A stretch of 64,000 nt of DNA from Sphaerolaimus hirsutus. Its lineage: Eukaryota; Nematoda; Chromadorea; Monhysterida; Sphaerolaimidae. A model generated the notes under the pieces. It was not told the DNA's origin. It saw only the letters and a list, made by a program, of their open reading frames with translations, and did not search any database. The position numbers and the translations under genes were made by a program. The DNA is taken from contig OZ038459.1 in NCBI GenBank assembly GCA_964036195.1, positions 8,305,206 to 8,369,205 on the forward strand. Direction: 5' to 3'. Below, piece by piece: positions 26,201 through 35,700 of this stretch (within the stretch, counting starts at the first letter, position 1; every line of letters starts with the position of its first letter).

Positions 26201-26457
26201 GTATCTCCGGAGTGTAGTACCGATTTATATTCTCAGGCATCGGAAGCTGACTGCAAGGAGACTCCTAACGAGGTGGCTGCGGACAGCAGTGTCACCAACG
26301 TGGATGCCGAATCAAAAGTGCGTTCCGCTTGTCATACATTTTTGTCAAGTCAATTCGCCTCGCTGGAAGCAATCGTTGCGTGCAGGTGGATAACTTTGAC
26401 AAGGATTCTGTCACAGATGTCCACGATGTACCAGACCCCTCACCAATAGAATCCTAA
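14265..26457 (+). CDS. LNPK: Lunapark, ER three-way-junction protein, eight exons, 371 aa
   Basis: Lunapark stabilises three-way junctions of the tubular ER and works with atlastin and reticulons. Exons: 14265-14472, 15010-15167, 15889-16125, 16682-16792, 25104-25197, 25809-25963, 26237-26317, 26386-26457; phases close to 372 codons including TAA. The N-terminus MGSLFSRGTQPSARDRLESI matches the family's myristoylation-type start. Transmembrane segments are AIGWVFLVAVLGYVAGAVYV (exon 1) and LLAAPLLGLAGCVWAL (exon 2), followed by the ATETYKVAKEILDRYETP region, an Arg/Ser-rich linker (exon 3), a Pro-rich exon 4, MDKIVDYLLGDGPGSRYALI, and the C4 zinc ribbon CRQC...CAYCGMFNPARLKP. An acidic tail ends in PSPIES. 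The exon 4 donor (GTTGGT at 16793) was chosen by phase. The 8.3 kb intron 4 contains an antisense neuropeptide gene. Confidence 0.93.
15617..15827. mobile_element. GGCGCC-array element, degenerate (lunapark intron 2)
   Basis: GCGCCATGGCGCTGGCGCC blocks, an AAAGCGCCATGGCGCTTTGA palindrome, and a right end GCTTTTCACATCACTAG, one insertion away from the CTTTTCCATCACTA end of intact copies. It ends about 60 bp before exon 3. Confidence 0.6.
16205..16360. repeat. Partial copy of the GGATACGTCCCTG-ended element
   Basis: Runs from ACCAGGATTTTTGAACGGGG to CCCCCTGGCTACGTCCTTG. These match the inner and outer ends of the element at 23692-24890. A similar fragment lies at 17160-17215 (CCCCCCTGCGTACGTCCTTG). 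Confidence 0.5.
16514..16653. mobile_element. 140-bp hAT-like miniature element
   Basis: CAGGGTTGG...CCAACCCTG ends with a perfect 8-bp duplication ATCCCAAC (16506-16513, 16654-16661). Interior is TTTTAATTTTCAATTTTCC-like. It ends 28 bp before lunapark exon 4. A longer relative with imperfect flanks spans 22035-22999. Confidence 0.85.
16900..16975. repeat. GGCGCC palindrome cluster
   Basis: CGCTGGCGCCATTTGTAGGC then GCGCTGGCGTTGGCGCCAAC; same style as 24715-24790, which lies inside the 23692-24890 element. Confidence 0.5.
17888..17893 (-). terminator. Candidate poly(A) signal of the peptide precursor
   Basis: AATAAA on the minus strand, about 205 nt beyond the TGA at 18102-18100. Confidence 0.4.
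18100..19396 (-). CDS. flp: FMRFamide-like peptide precursor (3' two exons), antisense inside lunapark intron 4
   Basis: Secreted neuropeptide precursor. Exons (minus): 19396 or 19329 to 19081, then 18335-18100, joined phase 1 by a GTTGGT donor. It encodes nine peptides, each ending in RFG before KR or R. In order their cores are SPEGILRFG, ANPEGVLRFG, GNPEGIMRFG, three PEGIMRFG, SPDGVMRFG (split by the intron), SNPEGIMRFG, and a longer one ending APEGALRFG. The Gly is the amide donor and KR/R the prohormone cleavage sites. The C-terminus ends GLDKYFRF then TGA, with no Gly. An AATAAA is at 17893-17888. The signal peptide exon was not found and should lie upstream of 19396; an inverted-repeat element begins at 19407. 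The consensus is closest to nematode FLP-3 and FLP-18 types; class assignment is inference. Confidence 0.88.
19407..19806. mobile_element. Inverted-repeat element, ACGTTTACACTG ends
   Basis: Left ACGTTTACACTGCATTTTGT and GCCGAC, right GTCAGCACACGAAACTGTGTAAACG-type inverse. The interior has a second pair of arms (GTATACTTACTAGTT / AACTAGTGAGCACAC). It abuts the 5' side of the peptide precursor exon. Confidence 0.6.
19851..20539. mobile_element. TAGGGTTTG...CCAACCTTA element, decayed relative of 2473-3849
   Basis: Same AAATCTGATTTTAATTTT interior and ends as the hAT-like copies in UVSSA; no target duplication remains. Confidence 0.6.
20540..22034. other. Lunapark intron 4 segment without recognised gene
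   Basis: 20930-21170 is more GC-rich, with several short open frames on both strands, none with a signal peptide or family resemblance. Could be a 5' region of the antisense peptide gene, but nothing shows it. Confidence 0.3.
22035..22999. mobile_element. CAGGGCTGG...CCAACCCTG element with a TGTAAAGTGTC element inside
   Basis: Ends are the inverted repeats seen at 16514-16653, with poly-AAAATTTTTGTA interiors. 22253-22640 inside it is a GGCAGTCCCAAGCCC / ACACTTTACA foldback with AACATAAGATTTGAATA tandem units. Flank duplication is unclear (TACGTGAT 6 bp off the left end, TACGTGTT at the right). Confidence 0.6.
23100..23198. repeat. Partial TACCGTATTACCTC family element
   Basis: Right half only: GGGGGAATTTCGAGGGAG ... 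TTGGAGGTAATACGGTA. Confidence 0.6.
23692..24890. mobile_element. hAT-like element with GGACGTATCCAGG ends, outer of a nested pair
   Basis: CAAGGACGTATCCAGG...CCTGGATACGTCCCTG ends with a perfect 8-bp duplication ATTTCATA (23684-23691, 24891-24898). It contains a GGCGCC palindrome patch at 24715-24790 and is split by the 23718-24469 element. Confidence 0.85.
23718..24469. mobile_element. hAT-like element filled with ATATCGAATATCGA arrays
   Basis: TAGGGTTCAAACGATA...TATCGTTTGAACCCTA ends with a perfect 8-bp duplication GGCGGGGG (23710-23717, 24470-24477). About 160 bp at each end is a degenerate ATATCGAATATCGA array, inverted with respect to the other, with unique sequence between. Confidence 0.88.
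25256..25580. mobile_element. Tandem TAGTGTTGG...CCAACACTA elements
   Basis: Two copies, 25256-25416 and 25428-25561, and a third left end at about 25577. The spacers after both copies start GTAAACTGAA. Interiors share GACCCGAAATTGAGATT-type strings. Ends and size fit miniature hAT-like elements. Confidence 0.65.
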
Positions 26458-28024
26458 AAAGATTTTTTTCAAAATGTTTTGGCTCATTTATTTCGACAGC
26501 TACAGTCGTTGCAACGGCTGAGGCCTATTACTCATTTGAACCCAAAACTCATCTAGGCGCGTTACTTAGCTAATTCAACCCGTTACCCATCCATAGATGA
26601 GTAAGGTGTCTAGATGGGTCGTGCGTCTAGATAAGGGATGGAAAAAAGCGATTTTTAAACACCCTGGTTTTTAAAATAAATTTTTTTTAATAAAAATCGC
26701 TCTAGTCAAAATGAGTCCTATTTTTCTTTAAAATCGCTTCTGCGATGGGAGATAGATGAACTAAAAACCATTTAAATTGATTGCCAGTGCACAGTTAATC
26801 CCGTTGTGGTAAAATAATTACTGTAGAGCTTTTGAAAAGCTTGAATTAGATGGTAACTGGTCAGGATGAGTAATGGGTTTAGATGAGTAACCGTACAGGG
26901 CCGTTGCAACGATGTAGCTCTAATTATCGCGTATAATGAACTAGATCGCATGCTTTGCGTGATATGTTGCTATATTTTTATGTGTTTATAAAGCCATATG
27001 GTATGTTTCTGTGCTGCTGATGCAGTCTATCGGGAGGTAAAGTATATTTTCTGTGGTTTTATATTCAGATGGGATATGGTAATTTCAGTGCAAGGTGTGC
27101 AGTGAATAGACATACTGGTGCACGAACGTTTTCCCATATCTTTTGTATATACCTTTTCGCCGATAGGGCTCGTCCACCCGCCAAATTTTGGTATGAGCTT
27201 TTGGCTTTGTTTTAAGTAATTTTTACGTGTCTTTCTGTGAGTATTTATTTGGCTGAAATTGTTATTTTGGGTTTCACTCATCCCACCGGTGCAAGTTTTT
27301 TTACTGTACGACGCATAATTTTTGCGTGGCAGCGTATCAACCAGAGTTGATGCACGCTTTCTTTATTGGATTTCTTAGACCGGTGATCACTTTACTTCCT
27401 GCAAACACATGCATACGTCAAAAAGTCACTAGTATGAATGACTTGATAATATTCACATATAATGCGATATTGAGTGAAGCGTACGCATATGACTCGGACG
27501 GAAAAAGTAAGTATTTGCCATAGGTATAAATACAAATTCACAATCTGACAATGAATTTACGCATGAAAAGTCACTTTAAGTGCTACTACGTGGTGGGTGG
27601 GAAAATTTACAGCAGTTTCGAATGCAGAAATTGAACATAAATAAATACACCTAGGAACACGGGTAGCAGCTCAGTGTAATCACATGTTGAACGGAGTTTC
27701 GAAGAGCATTTGGCGTGAATTTATTAGGTTACAAAGGCCCGATATTGGCTGGCAAAATTCCAAAAACTAAACCATTTTCTTGATAAACACTGTACATACA
27801 TATGGTAAGCCCTGAAAAGGTAAGCAAACATAGCAGAGCCATGAGTTCAGAAGCAACAGTAATGAAATAATGGTATAGCACACTTTGTTGAGACTCAAGT
27901 GGGGTAACGAGAAAGAAAATCAGCTCAAAATTTGCTATCACGATTGCTGCAGGTGGGGGCATAGGGGGTGCGGATAAGTGTGAAATTTGATTAGCTGGAT
28001 ACTTTGGCTGTCACTTAGGGGCCA

Positions 28025-28570
28025 CTACCTGGTGCCAGTCCCAGTCCCTATAAAGTGTCATGTCAAGTGTCAAATGCCATGCAAAAAGTCAACCAAAAGA
28101 AAAAAAGAAAATTTGATTACTGAAATTTTTACATTTTGCAAGACATTATACAAGCAAGACATTATACAAAGTTGTAAGTATGACACTTTATGATACTTGA
28201 CTTTACAGTTAACAGGGTGTTAGACTGCCCCTGTAAAATGTAAAATGTCATTCAAAATGTCAAAAGTGATGTAATATGTCATGCAAAATGTCAAAAAAAT
28301 TCTTGATATTGTACCGGACATTTTTCTTGACATTTTACACGACCTTTGACATGCTATTTGATACTTGACTTTACACTTTACAGGGCGCGGGACTGCCCCC
28401 AGACCGTAAAATGTCTACCTAATCCCATGCAAAATGTCGGAAGTGGTGAAATGTCAAAAGTAGTGAAAAATGTTAAATTTTCTTTCCTGTTTTTACCAGA
28501 CGTCTGACATTTTTCATGACATTTTACATGACCTTTGATATTTTGCGTCACATTTGGGTCTGGGTGTGGC
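28025..28570. repeat. Three linked TGTAAAATGTC foldback units
   Basis: Consecutive units bounded by GCCAGTCCCAGTCCC, GACTGCCCCTGTAAAATG, GGGACTGCCCCCAGACC and GGGTCTGGGTGTGGC. Each holds ATGTCATGCAAAATGTC-type strings. They share their boundaries, like a chain. Confidence 0.65.
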
Positions 28571-28849
28571 AGCAAAAACATACTGAATCGGAAAATTTTT
28601 GACGCAGAAAATTGCGTTTCCGAAGGATAGGGGCTAATCGAATTTCGTCCCTGGTTAAGTAGACCATTCGCTTTTGAATCTGTTAGCTATTGGCAATCTT
28701 AATTAAATTGAATCAAATCATGACAGTCAAACCATCCATAATTTTGCGTTTGTTCAACGATTTGTATAATGTTCTCGATTTAAAAATGAATCGACTTTGG
28801 CGATACGATAGAGCAGATTCCATCATAAATAATTAGGTACTTGTGTAGG

Positions 28850-29335
28850 TAGCAGAGTTGTTAAAAGTACCAAACGTTTTTCAAAGTATATGCGTATGCA
28901 TAAAGTATTTAGTTTTTACTCCCCCCCAGTACAGAAAGCATAAAGTAACTTTTTTACTTTTACTCGCAAGTAAATGAGAGTAAAATACTTATCTTCCCAG
29001 AAAGCGTAAATTCTAGTATTTTTGTCACGGAAAAGCGTAAAAGTGACTGATATGAGCTTTTCTTTCAGGAAAAAAGCATTATGAATGTTTACCCTGGACA
29101 ACAAAAGGTGCTTTCTTTCTATTAATAAGTATTTTTTTATGAAAAGCAGGGGTCTAGAATGACAAAAGTACTCTTTCTGTACTCGCAAAACTTACTCTCC
29201 TGTACTCGAGTACTGTCAAGAAGTAAGCGTAAATACAGGCGAGTACAGATACTTTTCGACGTATGCGTATGTGTATTTACTCTGTGCTCGAGTATGCGTA
29301 CTTTTTTGAGTAAAAGTAAATAACTGTGGTAGGTA
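28850..29335. mobile_element. AGTTGTTAAAAGTAC family element
   Basis: Starts GCAGAGTTGTTAAAAGTACC and ends AGTAAAAGTAAATAACTG, with GTAAAAGTA and TACTCGAGTAC strings inside. Confidence 0.6.
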
Positions 29336-29584
29336 GATATACATCCGCAGCCATTGCATTGCAGGCAGCCCATTGAATCCGTTACAGTTAATAAAAAATA
29401 ACAGCGAAATTATGAAAAAATGTCGCACACGGGTGCTTTCCAACACTGCGAGTTTGTACAGGTAGCCTACGATTTTTTAACGGATTCCATGAAAAAAGGT
29501 CTATGTAATAAATAATGATCGATGCTTCAGACGTAGTTTCCTTCCAGTTCAATCCGATTATTCGAATATAAAATCGACTATCGC

Positions 29585-29667
29585 ATTTCTTCTAATAGAA
29601 GGGCGGGTCTTCAATAGAAGGGCATCTCGAACAGAAGGGCGCCCTTCTATCGGAAGAAATACGGTAA
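29585..29667. repeat. Miniature AGAAGGGCGCCCTTCT element
   Basis: ATTTCTTCTAATAGAAGGGC with repeats of AATAGAAGGGC, ending CGGAAGAAATACGGTA; the right end matches the TACCGTATTT family with a different filling. Confidence 0.5.
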
Positions 29668-29737
29668 ATACATTCTACTTTCCAAAAGTGCAATATCTCC
29701 GGGTACCGGTTATGTCTGGCAGCGTGCCAAGCGCTGG

Positions 29738-32700
29738 TCAACGAGCGTCGTTGGCGGGTCCGTTGGGCTGGCTGTTGGCGTTGGGTGCCGAGATGCTCTG
29801 CTGCTGCTGGCCGGCCAGCTGCTGCATGGCGGTCACGTTCTGCACCAGCTTCGCCAGGAAGGCCGGGTCGGTCAGGTTGATCGACCCGCCTTGACCGCCT
29901 GGGTGGGGGGTTGTTTTCACGGCACGGACTTTGATTGTCATTTTTAGACCCAGTCTTGCTTTTAACTTACCGGGTGGAACCCAACCGTGGCAGTCAGCTC
30001 AAACCGATCAAGTTTAATGGCGGCCCACACACTAGGTAGTTGCCTTACGTGACTCAGACTTCGGCTTCACGTGTCGCAGATCTACCGTATTACCTCGAAT
30101 TATCCCCCCTTGAATTAACCCCCATATTAGATACCGTAAATCCTCAAATAAGTCCCCCCCCTCGAATAACTCCCCCTTGTTGCGAGCGTTAGGAAAAAAT
30201 AACCCCCCCCTCGAATAACTCCCCCTATGTTCGATGCAACTAAGTCGTGTCACATAAAAAACATTTCGATGAAGCCAGACAGACCAAAAAAGCCATGGTC
30301 TGATTCATCGAATGCAAAGGAAGTGCTGCGTATGCAACGTAAACACAAAAGAATGTTTTACTTAGAGCGGCGATGTACGTACTTATGTACTGAATCTTCT
30401 GCGGAAAAAACAACTCCCCCCTCGAACAACTCCCCCTCAAAATATTCTGACGAAAAAATAACTCCCCCGGGGACTTATTCGAGAATTTACGGTACGTTGA
30501 ATAAAGCTTTTTCATTTTTAAGCAGGTGGGACACTATTCACTGGAGATGTTTGCCTCAATTTTATGAGATGCCTATATTTATAAAGCCGGCATTTTGAAT
30601 CATGAATTCAACAAACTATCTTTGTATTTACCAAAAAACTATGACCCAACCGACCCGCTAGCAACGCATTGAGCGCCGTCATATCACTGATAGCCTGATT
30701 CTGGTCGAACGGAGTCTGGTTGTGCGCGGCCGGTACTTGCGCCGGTCTCGGTTCCGGTCGCCTCGCACGTTGGCCAGCGGCCAACATGCCCGGCGGGTAC
30801 ATAACGGGGTTAAGGATTGGCCCGTTGACCAGCGACCCTGCTGGCGGCTCCTTTGAAGTCTGGCTGGTGTTTGAGCTGCCAAAGTCGCCGGCGGTCGTTG
30901 CTGAGGGTGTTGATGGAGGCGGCAGAAATGCGGTGGCAGTTGAGCTGGCTGCAAGTGCCGCCAAGTCGATGACGGTCCGTTTGCGGCGTGTTTCCGTGGC
31001 GGGAATGACGGTCCCTGCGTTTTGGCATTGTATATTACTTTTTTAAACAAAAAAGTTGAACCATTTTAACTAGAACGTTTTGGAGGTTGTGTTTCAATCA
31101 TCACATTTTTTTTTCAATTGGCCTGCATCTTTTACTGCCTTTAGTGTACTGCCAGTAAACTCTAAGCAAGTACTGATATTGGTCAACTCGTATTTTTATT
31201 TATCATAAGTATTCTCGAATTTTCAAATTATTTGAAAAAATCGATTTTAAGTGTTTTTTTCCAGGGGTGGAATAAAAATTCGAAAATTCGGAAATGTTTT
31301 CGAATCTTTTTTGCCATCGTTAGTGAGTAGACTAATGTGTGCGGCAAGCATGTGATTGTTTCTTCTTCAATATTTTCCAAGCATACCGTAATTCGTCGAA
31401 ATAACCCCACCCCGAATACCCCCAGGTTGTAGCGAGGTTATGAAAGTAGACACCCTCGAAATACCCCCTCCCCCGCCTAAAAATTTACACTGGAAACATA
31501 AACCCCCTGGGGGGTATTTCGAGGAAATACGGTAATTTGCTCAGAGCGTCACTCTCGCGCCGACCTGTGCTCGCCCTATCATCGTGCGTCTCCGCGGTGG
31601 GCGTCTGCTCGTCCTGGTCGCCGCTGTTCTCCGGCTCCTCCTCGTCCAGCTTGGGCTCCCTGCTCTTCTTGGACTTGTTGCTGCCCAGCTTCAGGTTGCC
31701 CTGGCTCATCATGTCGAACGTGCTGAACCGATGGAAGCTGCTCTTTCTCGTCCGGTTGGGGTCTTTCTTCTTGGAGTCCTTTGAGCGGTCGTCTTTGCCG
31801 CCCTTTGATGTGCCCGCCTCGTCGTCGTCGTCGTGGGCGTCGTCGGCTGGCGAAGAGGGCGTGACGTCCCTGCTGGGCGCCTTGCCGCCGCCAGGGTTGA
31901 GCAGTTGCGGCTGCGGGTGGGGAGCGAGTGGGGCTGTTGTAAATACGATATGTTGACAGTTTATCGACACTTTTGAAAACACTCGAAGTAGACATGACAA
32001 TATCTGACATGACAAATGATGACTATCATGACAATATGACAAATAAATATTATATTATGTAAAAGCGTATTCTTCACGATGAATTTCACGAAAAGTTCCA
32101 CCAATGTAGCACGGAAAATAATAACCCCCTCGAAATACCCCCCTCAAATTTTGCACTAAAAAATATACCCCCTGGGGGTATTTCAAGAAAACACGGTAAC
32201 CCAAAATCGCCGCCCGACCAACATGAGGCGCGGGCGAGGTGCTGTAGGCGGGCACGGCGCCGGCGGCCACGACCATCTGCTGAATCTCGCTCATGGTGGG
32301 CGGCCGCAGCGAGCCGGGCATCGCCGTCGGGTTCGCCATGAAGATGTTCACGTCGGGGTTGCGCGCCGCGCCCATCGAGTATTTGCGTATGCGCTCCTCC
32401 AGGGCGGCGTCGCTGGCCGCTGTCGCTCGGTGCTAAGTGGTGGTTTGAATGATTGTTTGAGGAGATTTTGGTGTTGCTATGTGCTGGTTTATTGCCCGTC
32501 ACGTAGCTATTTACGTTAAGTCCGCCCCCCTTCTGAAGTCAAATTTGGACAGCCAGGATATAACAATTCCTGGCACAACGCTCTGACAGCTTGTATTCAT
32601 TTTGGACAGTTTAAATCACAACGCCAGTAATGAAAATATGGCTAAGCGGAATCATCAGACGCAGATGCAAGCAAATCAACTAAGCATCGTGCATTTTATT

Positions 32701-35700
32701 TAGCTTAGGCCAACTTTGTGCCTACACTTCGATGTATTGCATCACTGTCGCTTCAGAGATATTATACAGGTATTATATCCCTGAAAAACTACACCTTGAA
32801 TAACTCCCCATATGCATGATACACACAGTGCAATTACCCTAAGGTTGGGAAACACGACACAAAGTGCTTTTAAGATAGACAAAAGGATAACGCTGCAGCT
32901 GGATTGAGGCATTTTAAAGCCATTGCGTAGTTTAATAACACTGTTGAGTAGGTTTAACGATCTTGTTATTCATAGTTAGGTTTACAAAATTATCACGGAA
33001 GCATAAAATACTCCTTGAATCACTTCACCCGCTCGAACAACTACCTCGTCAAATTGCATGATGAAAAATAACTCCCCGAGGAACTTATTTAAGAATATAC
33101 GGTAATTGCAATAAAAAATACCTAAATGATTGTTGATTTATCATAAAATACCCCCCCCCTGTTGAAGAACTTCGCTTCAAAATTAACTGAAGATCCGGCA
33201 TCCCCGTGTTTACAAGTTTCGTGAAGATTTGTGAATGAAAGTTTATCTGTTCACGAAATAATGTCTGTTATTGGGATTAGGTAAAAAAAATGTTTTTGTC
33301 TATTCAATTGTACTATAAATAGGTAGATTTTATTGAAACGAGACGACAATCCATTGTGCCTGAACTTTATTAAATACCTAATATATTTTCCAGTCCACAC
33401 GAAAATAAAATAACAACCTTAAAAACATTAAATGCGTCAGAGTGTTGGTATTTACATCCGCATGCGTACACTTATGAGGAACACCTAAGGTTGTCCCACC
33501 TAGGGATGGATGAAGTGTTTTAATGACCCTGATTAAAAAATCGGTTTTTAAACTCCCACATTTGGTTACGGGTCAGCATACACTGGTAAGTATATTAGAC
33601 AAGTGGCAACACTTTGTTATCAAATCTTGGCTCGGACAATGTGAAGTGAAGTCAATTGCAAGTAAAAGACGTAACACAACATTACACTCACTACTCTTAT
33701 TTGCAGTCCTACATAGTAATATAAAACTTCTGACAGCGAAACAATGTCTATGGAGTCACTGCATGGCATTATAAGCGGTGATCTTCGCCAAAAAATCTAT
33801 CTTTATATTGACTCCACATGTATTTATAGCATTTGTCAAGCGTTTGTGACATCAAGTGCAATAGCACGAAATAGTGCTTGAATAAAGTTAAGGCTAATAC
33901 AATTATTGAGAGTGATGTTTCACACTGTGAAAGTATGTGGAAGCACATTGGCTGGATATCATATTATAGCATGCAGAAACGGAAGTTTGGCCACTAAAAA
34001 TACAACAAAACCAATGAAAACTACCCCAAATGTTAATTTGTAACTGTGGGAAATTGCACGCTTGTACACAAAAACATTGCAAAGTATAATACTTGGTGAA
34101 TAAGTACTAAAATTGATAATTTCAGCTGATGTTTTTTAAAGAAAATGGCTGCATTTTTAAAACGGTTTGAAAAACTCTGGCCATCCCTAGTTCCACCGAC
34201 ACGTCAATATGAGAACACTATAAATATTGTCACTTCACTACCATCAGCCACAAACAAGTTAAAATACTTGGGGTTTTTTACTGTTGATTTTTACCTCGTT
34301 GTGTTTTGATGGTGCACATGCCTGAAAACAGGTGATTTCAGAGGAAAGGAAGTGCACTCAACACCATTAACTAAATCCATCATTCAACTTCCCTCTCTCG
34401 CACCCAGTCACACACAATGAATTCCTGCATTCTATCGCTGTACATTGTACTGGGTGCAGCGCTCGTGTGCTCAGCCATTTTCCACAGCAGAGAAAATAGC
34501 GGCGGCGGAAACAACAACAACAATCGAAGGCGGCCACCGTCGCGGTCGGGGGGTCAAAGCGGCGGGCCCTTCCCTTTCTCCAGGCGCAGCGGCAGTGGAT
34601 CGAATGGCCAGCGCCCGTCGGGTAATTGGAATGGTGGTCAAGGTAGGTAGGCATTTTTTGAATTTATTTACCGGAGAATAGATGTAACATTTGTGTCAAC
34701 TGGGGGCAGTCCCAAGCCCTGTAAAGTGTAAAGTAAAGTATCAAGTGTAAAGTCAAATGCAAAGTAAAGTGTCAATCAAAACAAAAAAGAAAAGGTTTTA
34801 TTACTGAACTTTGCATGACAATTGACAGTTTACTTTGCATTTGACTTTACATTTGACACTTTACTTTGCATTTGACTTTACATTTGACACTTTACATAAC
34901 ACTTTACAGGGCTTGGGACTGGCACCTGGTCTGTGTCAACTCGGATTTCGGCTTCACGTGTCGCAGAAAGATCTTCAAATGCACATGCGGCAATGTTGAA
35001 AAATATTACGGCAAGTGCATTGGAGCTCGCTCTGAGACACCTGAAGCCGTGATCTGAGTTGACACAGACCAGTTGACACACATGCGTCAACTATGTGTAG
35101 GCCACCGATATTGCAATATTCTGACTGGGTCAACCTGTCTGACAGTGACTTTTGTTAGCTAGTTGAAAGTGTTAGCCAGTGCCAGTGTGAAAGTCAACTG
35201 CACTTTGAATACCTGGTGGATGATGTAGGGGAAGTACATATTTTCACAAACTACCTAAATTCATTTCCACACGAATATCGCAACACCATAGGCAGCGGCA
35301 GCGGCAGTGGCGTTCGTCCATACACCAGACGCCCTAATTCCGGAAATGGAAACGGAAACGGGGGATCTGGCTCCGGCTCGGGAGGCCAAGGCGGTTTCAA
35401 CTCAGTGATGAGCATCAATGATTTGCAAGAGTTTTCGCGCGATATGAGCGACAATGAGAAGCTGCTGCTTTTGAATATGCTTCTGCAGCGTGATATCAGG
35501 ATTAGTGATTGTTGAGCGCTTATACAAGAGGTTGACCGACCGAATTTGCTGCATCTTGTGATGCGACGTGTGAAATTGTTGCGGTAATAAACCACAAAGA
35601 ATGTACTCATATATTCAAAACCTTTCGAACAAAACAGCCCAACATGAACACCTACCTTAGCATTCTGCGCGTCGCTCTCCGACTGTATCCTGTCGTAATT

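Larger units (their letters stand above)
26458..29737. other. Intergenic region between the convergent lunapark and NOS1AP 3' ends
   Basis: No gene supported. 26458-28020: little structure; possible lunapark poly(A) signal AATAAA at 26675-26680; 26635-26730 has AAAATCGCTTTT-type inverted strings. 28025-29667 is repeats (next entries). Confidence 0.5.

Noticed and set aside
34866..35057. Cys-rich plus-strand frame (CVNSDFGFTCRRKIFKC) between the two exons of the secreted gene
   Set aside because: It lies in the arms of a hairpin repeat whose inverse copy is at 35000-35078; similar strings occur at 30045-30080. Joining it would break phase.
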